Shown: positions 1 through 5,393 of the stretch, one piece after another
How the letters are laid out: the number at the start of each line of letters is the position of its first letter
How positions within the stretch are numbered: the first letter of the stretch is position 1
Source: Candidatus Falkowiibacteriota bacterium
GTDB lineage: Bacteria; Patescibacteriota; Patescibacteriia; Patescibacteriales; GWE2-39-37
Assembly: GCA_013335665.1 (NCBI GenBank)
Contig: JAAXVE010000065.1
Span: forward strand, 1-5,393
DNA length: 5,393 bases
Reading direction: 5' to 3'
The notes under the pieces: generated by a model
What the model was told of the DNA's origin: nothing
The model's database searches: none
The model's input: only the letters and a program-made list of their open reading frames with translations
Program-made: the position numbers and the translations under genes

Positions 1-1383
1 AAAATTATCTTCCCACTCCCTAATCTTTGAAACTTCGACGTCATCCAAAAAGCCGTTAGTCAAGGCATAAATGATGGCCACCTGGTGTTCGACTGCCATC
101 GGTTCGTACTGGCCCTGCTTCAGAATTTCGACTGTGCGGCGACCGCGTTCGATCTGTGAACGGGTCTTCTCATCAAGGTCAGAACCGAAAGAGGCAAATG
201 ACTCCAATTCACGGAATTGTGCCAAATCGAGACGCAGCTTACCAGCCACTTTCTTCATGGCTTTGATCTGGGCGTCGCCTCCGACGCGCGACACCGAAAT
301 ACCGACGTTCAAAGCCGGGCGAATGCCCTTATAGAAAAGGTCTGACTCTAAGAAAATTTGCCCATCAGTAATGGAGATGACGTTGGTCGGAATATAGGCT
401 GAAACATCGCCGGCCTGAGTCTCGATAATCGGCAAAGCAGTCATAGAACCACCGCCATAATTTTCGTTCAATTTTGCACTGCGTTCCAACAAGCGTGAGT
501 GCAAGTAAAAAACATCGCCAGGATAAGCCTCGCGACCTGGAGGTCGGCGTAAAATCAAAGAAACCTGGCGATAAGCCCAAGCATGGCGCGACAAGTCATC
601 GAATACGACCAAAACGTCCTCGCCCTTGTCCATGAAATATTCAGCCAAGGCACAACCGGAGTATGGTGCAATAAAAGACAAGGCGGCGGAATCCGAAGCG
701 CCAGCCACGATAACGGTTGTATAATCCATAGCTCCGCGCTTTTCCAATTCATTCACGATACGAGCAATCTTCGATTCCTTCTGACTAATTGCCACATAAA
801 TACACTTCATGTTCTGCCCTTTCTGATTGATGATTGTATCAATAGCAATGGCGGTTTTGCCGGTCTGACGATCGCCAATGATCAATTCACGCTGTCCGCG
901 TCCGATTGGGATCATGGCGTCGATCGCCTTGATGCCAGTCTGCACTGGTTCATGAACGGATTTACGGGTAATAACACCAGGCGCGATCTTTTCAACTGGA
1001 TACATAACATCCGACTTAATCTCACCCTTGCCATCGACTTCCAGACCTAACGGATTAATAACACGTCCGATCATCTTTTCGGTTACGGGGATAGATAAGA
1101 TTTTTCCTGTAGATTTAACTTCATCACCTTCCTTGATGCCCTTGTAGTCGCCAAGGATCATGGCGCCGACGCGATCTTCTTCAAGATTAAGAGCTACGCC
1201 GATTTCGCCGTTGGCGAACTCTAACATTTCTGATGCCATAACTTCGGAAAGTCCGGAAATGCGGGCGATACCGTCGCTCACCTCAACCACTTTGCCAACC
1301 ACTTCCTTTTTGGTCTTAGCCTTGAAGTCGGCAATCTGGTCCTTGATCTGCTCGACAATGAAATCCTTTGTGTTATTGCTCAT
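1..1383 (-). CDS. atpA: F1Fo ATP synthase subunit alpha, partial (3' end beyond left edge)
   Basis: This is the non-catalytic nucleotide-binding subunit of the F1 head, which alternates with beta around gamma. From ATG at 1383-1381 the frame stays open for 461 codons to the window edge, so about 40-50 C-terminal residues of a usual ~505 are missing. Visible in order: an N-terminal helix that binds delta (about 1-25), the beta-barrel domain (about 26-95, with [11 protein letters not shown]), the P-loop GDRQTGKT at 170-177, Gln201 in AISQKESK (the alpha-type Gln where beta has the catalytic Glu), [16 protein letters not shown] with the Walker B Asp262, the [20 protein letters not shown] block (279-298), [20 protein letters not shown] (321-340), and the arginine finger Arg366 in SVSRVG. 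It lies 42 nt downstream of atpH. I see no Shine-Dalgarno before the ATG. No frameshift was seen. Identity is essentially certain. Confidence 0.97.
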   Translation of the reverse strand, partial: MSNNTKDFIVEQIKDQIADFKAKTKKEVVGKVVEVSDGIARISGLSEVMASEMLEFANGEIGVALNLEEDRVGAMILGDYKGIKEGDEVKSTGKILSIPVTEKMIGRVINPLGLEVDGKGEIKSDVMYPVEKIAPGVITRKSVHEPVQTGIKAIDAMIPIGRGQRELIIGDRQTGKTAIAIDTIINQKGQNMKCIYVAISQKESKIARIVNELEKRGAMDYTTVIVAGASDSAALSFIAPYSGCALAEYFMDKGEDVLVVFDDLSRHAWAYRQVSLILRRPPGREAYPGDVFYLHSRLLERSAKLNENYGGGSMTALPIIETQAGDVSAYIPTNVISITDGQIFLESDLFYKGIRPALNVGISVSRVGGDAQIKAMKKVAGKLRLDLAQFRELESFASFGSDLDEKTRSQIERGRRTVEILKQGQYEPMAVEHQVAIIYALTNGFLDDVEVSKIREWEDNF

Positions 1384-1425
1384 ACCGTTAATATTTACAA
1401 TTTTATTTGATAATCTATTTAAAAT

Positions 1426-1827
1426 TTACCCAGCGATTTCCTTCTTTAAATCTTTGAGCTTGGTCGCGATGCTGGCATCATAGACCTTGTCGCCTGAACG
1501 TAGCACAAAGCCGGCAATAATATCAGCATTAACTTCTTCCTTTAAGATCACTTCCTTTGCTCCAGTAACCTCTTTGGCATATCCGGTAATATCCTTCTTG
1601 CTCTCATGGTCAAGCTCATGCGCAGAAACCACCTCAACCTCCAGAGTCTCGTCAGCCTCATTCCATAGTTTGGAGAAATCAGCCAATATCTCCTGGGCGC
1701 GTCCTAAATCATTATTCTTGCGCAAAGTCAGGATGAAATTATCGACAGCTGCCCCGACATGCTTTTTGTCGAGATCGTAGGTAGCTTCCAATAAAGCTTT
1801 TGCGTATTGCTTAGTGCTTACTTTCAT
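1426..1827 (-). CDS. atpH: F1Fo ATP synthase subunit delta (OSCP), unusually short
   Basis: Delta joins the top of the alpha3beta3 head to the b-subunit stalk. The protein is 133 residues, against about 175-180 in model bacteria. The N-terminal signature YAKALLEA (8-15) is present. So are LRKNNDLGRAQEILADFSKLW (about 35-55) and the C-terminal signature VNADIIAGFVLRSGDKVYDASI (about 99-120), followed by a Leu/Lys helix. Only about 20 residues separate the first two blocks, against about 60 in E. coli delta, so roughly two helices of the N-terminal six-helix bundle appear to be absent. The start ATG lies 4 nt after the atpF stop. A weak SD (GAAGG, 11 nt spacing) falls inside the end of atpF, so translational coupling to atpF is likely. 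The length looks like a natural compact form, since there is no broken frame. Confidence 0.9.
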   Translation of the reverse strand: MKVSTKQYAKALLEATYDLDKKHVGAAVDNFILTLRKNNDLGRAQEILADFSKLWNEADETLEVEVVSAHELDHESKKDITGYAKEVTGAKEVILKEEVNADIIAGFVLRSGDKVYDASIATKLKDLKKEIAG

Positions 1828-1831
1828 ATTC

Positions 1832-2329
1832 TTATTTACCTTCTTTCACGATTTTTTTAATCAATTCCTTGTCTTCCTTGTTGGTCAACTTCTCGTTAAG
1901 CATCTTTTCGAGCGACAAAGCCACCAAGTCAGCCACCTCGGCACGTATGGCCTTAAGCGCTTCAGCTTTATCAGCGCGAATTTCTTCCTTTTCCTTATCT
2001 ATGATCACACCAATCTCATCCTTGGCCTTAGCTATCATTTCTTCCCTTCTGGTCTCTGCTGCCAATCTGGCCTTTTCTATGATTTCTGTCGCTTCACGTC
2101 GAGCCTCAGTAACTACCGCCTTGCGATCCTCTTCAGTCAATTTCAAACGCTCCTCAATCTCTCGCGCATCATCCAAGCTTTTCTTAATTGTGTCACTGCG
2201 GTCGTTCAGCATTTTTAAAACAGGTTTATAGGCGAATTTGTAGAGCACGCCAAAAACGATGATAAAATTCACCAGCTGCGCAATGATCAGCTTAATGTCG
2301 ATGTGAAATGTCTTTACTAACTCTTCCAT
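1832..2329 (-). CDS. atpF: F1Fo ATP synthase subunit b
   Basis: This is the peripheral-stalk subunit that holds the F1 head still against the rotor; it normally works as a dimer. The protein has 165 residues, close to the family norm of 155-170. A short N-terminal stretch (MEELVKTFHIDIK) is followed by one membrane helix at about 12-31 (LIIAQLVNFIIVFGVLYKF). Then comes FAYKPVLKMLNDRSDTI, the conserved membrane-exit region, and a long, highly charged helix from about 45 to 145 rich in Ala, Glu, Lys and Arg. The C-terminal part (EVADLVALSLEKMLNEKL) is the usual delta-binding end. The start ATG at 2329 has no visible SD and sits just after the heptamer-repeat array. The stop is 4 nt before atpH. 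Confidence 0.95.
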   Translation of the reverse strand: MEELVKTFHIDIKLIIAQLVNFIIVFGVLYKFAYKPVLKMLNDRSDTIKKSLDDAREIEERLKLTEEDRKAVVTEARREATEIIEKARLAAETRREEMIAKAKDEIGVIIDKEKEEIRADKAEALKAIRAEVADLVALSLEKMLNEKLTNKEDKELIKKIVKEGK

Positions 2330-2340
2330 GTTATGAATTG

Positions 2341-2411
2341 AAGGCTAAAGACTAAAGGCTAAAGACTAAATTGAAATCATTTAGACTTTAGACTTTAGAC
2401 TTTAGTCTTTT
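2341..2411. repeat. Heptamer-repeat inverted array A, between atpE and atpF
   Basis: On the plus strand, 2341-2370 is a tandem 7-nt array in which AAGGCTA and AAGACTA alternate, four units in all. After a 10-nt spacer (2371-2380) the complementary array runs from 2381 to 2411: TTAGACT three times, then TTAGTCT and TTT. In a common phase every unit is GNCTAAA, with N = G, A, G, A in the left arm and A, T, T, T in the reverse complement of the right arm. The two arms could pair as four 6-bp blocks separated by single non-Watson-Crick positions. It lies wholly in the 153-nt atpE-atpF gap, would be transcribed with the operon, and ends 11 nt before the atpF start. Confidence 0.9.
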
Positions 2412-2444
2412 GCTGTTAATATTTTGTAATTAATAATCTCATAG

Positions 2445-2470
2445 CTGCCCCGAAAAAAAATTCGAGACAG
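2445..2470 (-). promoter_or_regulatory. Hairpin 12 nt after the atpE stop
   Basis: In the mRNA sense this reads CUGUCUCGAA, then six U, then UUCGGGGCAG. The ten positions pair completely if two U-G wobbles are allowed. On the plus strand the same positions would be two C-A mismatches, so the structure favours the operon RNA. The 3' side continues CUAUGAGAUU with no U-run, so it does not look like an intrinsic terminator. A 3' stabiliser or RNA-processing site for the atpE message is the likeliest role, by inference. Confidence 0.5.
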
Positions 2471-2482
2471 AATATCAAATTA

Positions 2483-2704
<222 letters not shown>

Positions 2705-2711
2705 TTACAAC

Positions 2712-2744
2712 CTTGCATCATCTCTCTCTTTGGGGTGATGCAAG
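2712..2744 (-). promoter_or_regulatory. Stem-loop in the atpE leader
   Basis: A perfect 9-bp stem (CTTGCATCA at 2712-2720 with TGATGCAAG at 2736-2744) closes a 15-nt loop. In the operon RNA the loop reads CCCCAAAGAGAGAGA, so a purine-rich, SD-like GAGAGAGA is exposed just before the 3' arm. The structure ends 16 nt upstream of the atpE ATG. It could be a standby or enhancer element for translation of atpE, which must be made in large molar excess over other subunits. That role is inference; the stem itself is seen directly. Confidence 0.55.
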
Positions 2745-2770
2745 ACTGAATGATATTAATAAATTAATTC

Positions 2771-2850
2771 CTAAAGGCTAAAGTCTAAAGACTAAGGACT
2801 AAAGACTAAAATCAATTTCTTTTTAATTTTAGTCTTTAGCCGTTAGTCTT
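2771..2850. repeat. Heptamer-repeat inverted array B, between atpB and atpE
   Basis: The plus strand carries CTAAAGG, CTAAAGT, CTAAAGA, CTAAGGA, CTAAAGA and CTAAA from 2771 to 2810. A 16-nt AT-rich spacer (2811-2826) follows, and then the opposite orientation TTTTAGTCTTTAGCCGTTAGTCTT (in two parts: TTTTAGTCTTTAGC and CGTTAGTCTT) at 2827-2850. The unit is the same GNCTAAA motif as in array A, with about six units in the left arm and three in the right. Two units are degenerate (GACTAAG, and GACTAAC in the reverse complement). The arms are unequal, so only about three blocks can pair. It occupies nearly half of the 170-nt atpB-atpE gap. Confidence 0.88.
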
Positions 2851-2864
2851 CCGGCAAGTGCCGG
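2851..2864 (-). promoter_or_regulatory. Short GC-rich palindrome just after the atpB stop
   Basis: CCGGCAAGTGCCGG is a six-base inverted repeat around AG, or a five-pair stem with a tetraloop, starting 1 nt after the atpB stop codon. It is strikingly GC-rich next to AT-rich flanks. In the mRNA it is followed by AAGACTAACGG, not a U-run, so it is not a typical intrinsic terminator. It may protect the 3' end of the atpB message or simply add to the structure of array B. Confidence 0.4.
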
Positions 2865-2865
2865 G

Positions 2866-3717
2866 TTAGTGCTCGTCATGGCTATCCATAGCCAAAGACA
2901 TGAAAGTAAGAGTAAGTATGGAAAACACTAATGCTTGAATAACGCCGACCATCACTTCCAAAAACATGAAAGGCAGCGGCACGATGTAGGCAAACAAAGC
3001 CATCATGGAAGACAGCAACACTTCGCCAGCCAAAATGTTACCGAAAAGACGGAAGGACAGCGAAGCCACCTTGGCGAATTCGCCGATCAGCTCGATCAAA
3101 CCGACGAATGCTTTAATCGGATTCAGCGCCAAAACTAACGGCTCTTTGATAATTTTCTTAGGCATCTCGGCGATTGAGCTCACATTGACGAACTTATTGA
3201 AGTGGCGCCACAAGCCGAGCGAAATCACGCCCATGGCGTGTGACAAAATAATTGCAAACAAAGATATGGCTAAAGTCGTATTCAAATCAGCAGTGGCGCC
3301 GCGCAACAACGGCACAAACACCTGATGTCCGCCTTCACTCTCGATAAAACCAATCGTACCGACACCCGGCAACAAACCGAGCCAATTATTTATAAGGATA
3401 AAGAAAAACAAAGACATGACCACTGGCAAAAGCCGCTCGCTCTTGTGGCGCGATCCGGTTATCGAATCGGCCAGCTCCAAAGCCTGTTCTAGTAGGTATT
3501 CGAACAGGTTTTGCAGCAAGCCAGGAACCTTCTTGACCTTGCGCCCCACAATGACAAAAAAGACCACCAATATCAAAACGGTGGCCCAACTCATAATTAA
3601 GGAATTTGTAATAGTAAAGTTGCCGACTTGCAAAATCGGCTCAGCAAAAAGAGTAGTTTCATGCGAAACCTCCTGCGTAACGGCCTCCATATTACTTGCT
3701 TCAGGGTTAGCTGACAT
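2866..3717 (-). CDS. atpB: F1Fo ATP synthase subunit a (proton channel)
   Basis: Subunit a forms the two proton half-channels beside the c ring. The protein is 283 residues, a little longer than E. coli's 271. The N-terminus is a polar stretch (about 1-35) without a clear signal peptide. Membrane segments lie at about 37-57, 98-118, 147-169, 201-240 (a long region holding the channel helix) and 243-275. Key residues: the essential Arg223 in SLSFRLFGNILAGE, Glu209 and Glu213 in LIELIGEFAK, Gln261 in the last helix (GVIQALVFSILTLTF), Asn110/Asn111 in ILINNWLGLLPG, and ATADLNTTLA (141-150). The C-terminus is acidic and His-ending (DSHDEH). The start at 3717 lacks an SD and follows an AT-rich 58-nt gap after the atpZ-like gene. 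Family assignment is certain; the exact helix limits are estimates. Confidence 0.97.
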   Translation of the reverse strand: MSANPEASNMEAVTQEVSHETTLFAEPILQVGNFTITNSLIMSWATVLILVVFFVIVGRKVKKVPGLLQNLFEYLLEQALELADSITGSRHKSERLLPVVMSLFFFILINNWLGLLPGVGTIGFIESEGGHQVFVPLLRGATADLNTTLAISLFAIILSHAMGVISLGLWRHFNKFVNVSSIAEMPKKIIKEPLVLALNPIKAFVGLIELIGEFAKVASLSFRLFGNILAGEVLLSSMMALFAYIVPLPFMFLEVMVGVIQALVFSILTLTFMSLAMDSHDEH

Positions 3718-3775
3718 ACTTATAATTATTTTATACGAATTTAAATGTAAATATCGAATGCTTGCCGCGTCTGGC

Positions 3776-4054
3776 TCAAAGCTGTTTGTCCTTCTCTTCC
3801 TTATCTTTTTTTTCCTCTTCTTCGACTTTTTTCATCTCCCTCATGCCCTGTATGACAATCCCGGCAGTCGAGACCAAAAAGCTTATAGCCACTGACGCTA
3901 AAAAAAGCCATGGCTCAGTGCCATACTTCCTATCCAGCCATTTTCCGATAAAAACCGCTATCAATATCGGGGCTGTAATCCAACTACTTAGCTTGAAAAA
4001 TAAAACCAAGCCCTGATGCCACCATGGAGCTTGTTGTTGGCTTTTATTAGGCAT
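3776..4054 (-). CDS. AtpZ/AtpI-family small membrane protein, first gene of the ATP synthase operon
   Basis: This 92-residue protein has a short N-terminus with WWHQ, a first membrane helix at about 17-38 (LVLFFKLSSWITAPILIAVFIG), the loop GKWLDRKYGTEPW (37-49), a second membrane helix at about 50-69, and a very charged tail from about 72 (KKVEEEEKKDKEEKDKQ). The two-helix layout with a G-x-x-LD-[KR]-[KR]-[FY]-G-T-x-PW loop matches the AtpI/AtpZ-like family (Pfam ATPase_gene1). Members are usually encoded at the head of atp operons and have been linked to c-ring assembly or Mg2+/Ca2+ transport. The position directly upstream of atpB supports this. The start ATG at 4054 has AAGGTG at 11 nt spacing. 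Whether AtpI or AtpZ is the better name cannot be settled here, so no symbol is given. Confidence 0.85.
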   Translation of the reverse strand: MPNKSQQQAPWWHQGLVLFFKLSSWITAPILIAVFIGKWLDRKYGTEPWLFLASVAISFLVSTAGIVIQGMREMKKVEEEEKKDKEEKDKQL

Positions 4055-4097
4055 TTATTTTTTAACACCTTAATTTTTGCCTATTTTGGTAAAAAAG

Positions 4098-4126
4098 TCA
4101 ATATAAATATCGCTTAATATTGACAA
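4098..4126 (-). promoter_or_regulatory. Possible sigma70-type promoter of the ATP synthase operon
   Basis: On the minus strand TTGTCA (4126-4121) is followed after 15 nt by TATATT (4105-4100), each with five of six consensus bases but with a spacer shorter than the usual 17. A second candidate is TTGACT (4101-4096) with a poor AAAAAT 17 nt later, which would leave almost no leader. Either would transcribe the atpZ-like gene and the operon. The call is weak because spacing or boxes are imperfect in both cases. Confidence 0.3.
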
Positions 4127-4149
4127 AATTACATAAAAAATGCTTTAAT
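4120..4149 (+). promoter_or_regulatory. Strong sigma70-type promoter for the 119-aa gene
   Basis: A perfect -35 box TTGACA (4120-4125), an 18-nt spacer and the -10 box TTTAAT (4144-4149, five of six consensus bases) are seen. TG at 4141-4142, one base before the -10, gives an extended -10. Transcription should start near 4156, leaving a leader of about 48 nt. The -35 box overlaps the candidate -35 of the opposite-strand operon promoter, so the two may compete. Confidence 0.75.
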
Positions 4150-4191
4150 CAACAGGCAACTGCTCATTTTTTGCCACTACACCACCCCCCG

Positions 4192-4197
4192 AAGGAG
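4192..4197 (+). promoter_or_regulatory. Consensus ribosome binding site that fixes the start at 4204
   Basis: AAGGAG sits 6 nt before ATG 4204. The frame is open upstream to another ATG at 4120, but that one overlaps the -35 box, has no SD and would lie upstream of the predicted transcript start. The SD therefore decides for 4204. Confidence 0.85.
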
Positions 4198-4203
4198 ATC
4201 CAA

Positions 4204-4563
4204 ATGCCCAAAGAAGAAAAAAAAGTAAGTACTTTTGAAGAAACTTTTAAGCGACTCGAGACTGCAGACCCCTATTTATTGGTTGAAAGGCTTTATAGCA
4301 TGTTTTCAGCCGCTAACACAATGTCTATTGCCGAACTGATTGCTGCCAAGCAGACGATTAATTCGGTTTTGCAGCTCAATAGCTTTGACGAGTGCAGTAT
4401 GAAAATGCTTGCCGAAATTACCGCCGCTCTCAAGAGCCGGATTAAAGTCGTTTGGGAAGAATGCGAAACATACCAGCAGGAAATACTTACTGACTTATAC
4501 TTCGCTAGGATCGACATGGGTGCCCACAAGCAGGCGAAACGCCGCAGATGGTGGCCTTTCTGA
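4204..4563 (+). CDS. Uncharacterised 119-residue helical protein with a basic-aromatic C-terminus
   Basis: I do not recognise this protein. It has 119 residues from the SD-supported ATG. The N-terminus is charged (MPKEEKKVSTFEETFKRLET). The middle, about 22-100, reads as a series of amphipathic helices (PYLLVERLYSMFSAANTM, SIAELIAAKQTINSVL, FDECSMKMLAEITAALKSRIKVVWEECETYQQEILTDLYFARIDM). There are two cysteines (63 and 87) but no CxxC, no membrane helix, no signal peptide and no P-loop. It ends abruptly in KQAKRRRWWPF, a cluster of Lys/Arg followed by Trp-Trp-Pro-Phe, which could contact membrane, nucleic acid or a partner protein. The gene stands alone, divergent from the ATP synthase operon, with its own promoter and terminator, so it is probably expressed independently. 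The consensus signals and codon-like sequence make it a credible gene; its function is unknown. Confidence 0.8.
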   Translation: MPKEEKKVSTFEETFKRLETADPYLLVERLYSMFSAANTMSIAELIAAKQTINSVLQLNSFDECSMKMLAEITAALKSRIKVVWEECETYQQEILTDLYFARIDMGAHKQAKRRRWWPF

Positions 4564-4589
4564 AAAAGAAAATCCTGACAATATAAGTC

Positions 4590-4618
4590 CTCCGGCAGCG
4601 ATCTGTCGGAGTTTTTTT
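4590..4618 (+). terminator. Intrinsic terminator of the 119-aa gene
   Basis: CTCCGGCAG (4590-4598) pairs over nine positions, one of them a G-U wobble, with CTGTCGGAG (4603-4611) around a CGAT loop. Seven T follow directly (4612-4618). It begins 26 nt after the TGA stop. The opposite strand has no T-run after the stem, so it acts only on the plus strand. Confidence 0.9.
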
Positions 4619-4643
4619 CGCCAAAAAACACCTATGTAAAATT

Positions 4644-4672
4644 AAAAAGACGGCACCAGTCCGTCTTTTTTT
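4644..4672. terminator. Bidirectional intrinsic terminator between convergent genes
   Basis: AAAAAGACGG (4644-4653) pairs with CCGTCTTTTT (4661-4670) around the 7-nt loop CACCAGT. The stem is followed by T-runs on both strands: T 4666-4672 on plus, and TTTTTAATTTT on minus. It lies 50 nt past the tatD stop, so it most likely ends the tatD transcript and backs up the preceding plus-strand terminator. Confidence 0.85.
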
Positions 4673-4722
4673 ATAATCATAATCAATAGATAATCCGAGC
4701 GAGAGGCCTATCCTTTCTGGTT

Positions 4723-5393
4723 CTACAGATCAAACAAGATTTTAGCATTGGCTGTAGTTTTCTCCATCACTTCAGATACTTCCATATTTTTTAGCTTGGC
4801 GATATGTTCTGCCACATCACAAACTGATGTCGGTTCATTCCGTTCGCCTTTTCTTGGCGACGGCGTCAAATAAGGACAGTCTGTCTCCAGAATCATGTGT
4901 TCTAAAGGTATTTCCTTTATCAGCCGGTCAAAGCTATCGCCATAAGTAATCACTCCGTTAAGTCCGATAACATAACCTAGTTCGATGAATTTTTTCGCGG
5001 TCTTGTAACCACCCACGAAACTATGGATTACTCCCTTCTTGGCGGCTGGGTGTTGCGTCAAAATATCGAGCAGGTCCGAGTACGCGTCCCAACAATGAAT
5101 GGCTACGGGCTTTCCAACCTTATTGGCCAGCTCGATAAACCTGATAAACACCTGCTTCTGCTTCTGTTTGAGCGCCTCAATATCATCCCCTTCTTCAAAG
5201 TGATGATAATCAAGGCCAATCTCACCGATGGCGACAGCCTTCCTGTCCTGCGCTAGTGCCTCATACATCACATAATCTGGTTCTTCGCCACCCATCTTGA
5301 TTTCAACCGGAGGCAGCTCATCATCGTCCTGGTGAGTAATGGTTTGCGGACGCAAATGCAGTGGGTGGACGCCGATTACTGCCCAGACTCCAT
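4723..5393 (-). CDS. tatD: TatD-family metal-dependent hydrolase, partial (5' end beyond right edge)
   Basis: This is a TIM-barrel metallohydrolase of the TatD family, whose members act as metal-dependent DNases or 3'-5' exonucleases. The frame is open to the window edge (222 codons plus TAG), reading GVWAVIGVHPLH at its start, so the N-terminal HxH metal motif and perhaps 40-60 residues are outside. A TTG at 5355 is internal, not the start. Visible ligands, numbered in the fragment, are Glu57 in GEIGLDYH, His99 in IHCWDA, His123 in IHSFVGG and Asp171 in ETDCPYLTP, with RNEP after it. The family usually has Arg where Trp stands in IHCWDA, and the segment between GVHP and GEIGLD seems some 10-15 residues longer than usual. 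Gene context gives no hint of a special role; DNA repair or turnover is the usual assignment. The exact symbol (tatD, ycfH or yjjV type) is uncertain. Confidence 0.9.
   Translation of the reverse strand, partial: GVWAVIGVHPLHLRPQTITHQDDDELPPVEIKMGGEEPDYVMYEALAQDRKAVAIGEIGLDYHHFEEGDDIEALKQKQKQVFIRFIELANKVGKPVAIHCWDAYSDLLDILTQHPAAKKGVIHSFVGGYKTAKKFIELGYVIGLNGVITYGDSFDRLIKEIPLEHMILETDCPYLTPSPRKGERNEPTSVCDVAEHIAKLKNMEVSEVMEKTTANAKILFDL

Noticed and set aside
583..1050. 155-codon plus-strand frame
   Set aside because: It lies opposite atpA, whose frame shows every family motif. The plus-strand translation resembles no family and has no SD or promoter.
1160..2231. Several plus-strand frames of 97-134 codons
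   Set aside because: They are antisense to atpA, atpH and atpF. Their Ser/Leu/Phe-rich translations are what reversed Glu/Lys/Ala-rich helix genes give.
2935..3325. Plus-strand frames of 67 and 106 codons
   Set aside because: Both are antisense to atpB, overlap each other in different frames and have no start signals.
3721..3775. Internal promoter for atpB (TATAAA-like box at the AT-rich gap)
   Set aside because: No acceptable -35 box lies 16-18 nt upstream; the nearest TTTACA is only 10 nt away. AT-richness alone explains the -10-like string.
3416..4016. Plus-strand frames of 159 and 84 codons
   Set aside because: They are antisense to the 5' part of atpB and the atpZ-like gene. The apparent hydrophobic stretches mirror the membrane helices and charged tail on the other strand.
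4120..4203. N-terminal extension of the 119-aa protein from ATG 4120
   Set aside because: This ATG overlaps the -35 box and lies upstream of the predicted transcript start. A consensus SD directly precedes ATG 4204.
4293..4639. Minus-strand 112-codon and plus-strand 76-codon frames
   Set aside because: They overlap the 119-aa gene in other frames. The plus-strand one runs through the terminator hairpin and neither has an SD.

Overview
The window holds the upstream half of an F-type ATP synthase operon on the minus strand, plus two neighbouring genes. Reading leftwards from about position 4054 the operon order is atpI/atpZ-like small membrane protein, atpB (a), atpE (c), atpF (b), atpH (delta) and atpA (alpha). 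The left window edge cuts atpA after 461 codons; atpG, atpD and atpC would be expected beyond it. This is the classic bacterial F1Fo order. To the right, one plus-strand gene (4204-4563) encodes a 119-residue protein I do not recognise. It is divergent from the operon and convergent with a minus-strand TatD-family metallohydrolase gene whose 5' end lies beyond the right edge.

The organism is a bacterium using the standard code (UGA is used as a stop). The AtpZ-type first gene, a delta subunit of only 133 residues, mostly weak or absent Shine-Dalgarno (SD) sequences in the operon and AT-rich gaps would fit a Candidate Phyla Radiation (Patescibacteria) genome. That placement is inference from gene style; no marker here proves it.

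Region by region: 1-1383 atpA; 1426-1827 atpH; 1832-2329 atpF; 2330-2482 a gap with a heptamer-repeat inverted array and a hairpin; 2483-2695 atpE; 2696-2865 a gap with a second heptamer array and two hairpins; 2866-3717 atpB; 3776-4054 atpZ-like; 4055-4203 a shared divergent promoter region; 4204-4563 unknown gene; 4564-4722 two hairpin terminators; 4723-5393 partial tatD.

The Fo genes encode the proton channel (a), rotor ring (c) and peripheral stalk (b, delta), and alpha is a non-catalytic nucleotide-binding subunit of the F1 head. The c subunit has the proton-binding glutamate but lacks the Na+-coordinating residues, so H+ coupling is predicted. The most unusual part is the pair of imperfect GNCTAAA heptamer arrays, each arranged as an inverted repeat, that bracket atpE alone. 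They suggest control of atpE mRNA level or processing, or a small repeat family that inserts in gaps. The unknown 119-residue gene is the other point of interest, because it has near-consensus promoter, SD and terminator signals while the operon's own signals are weak.
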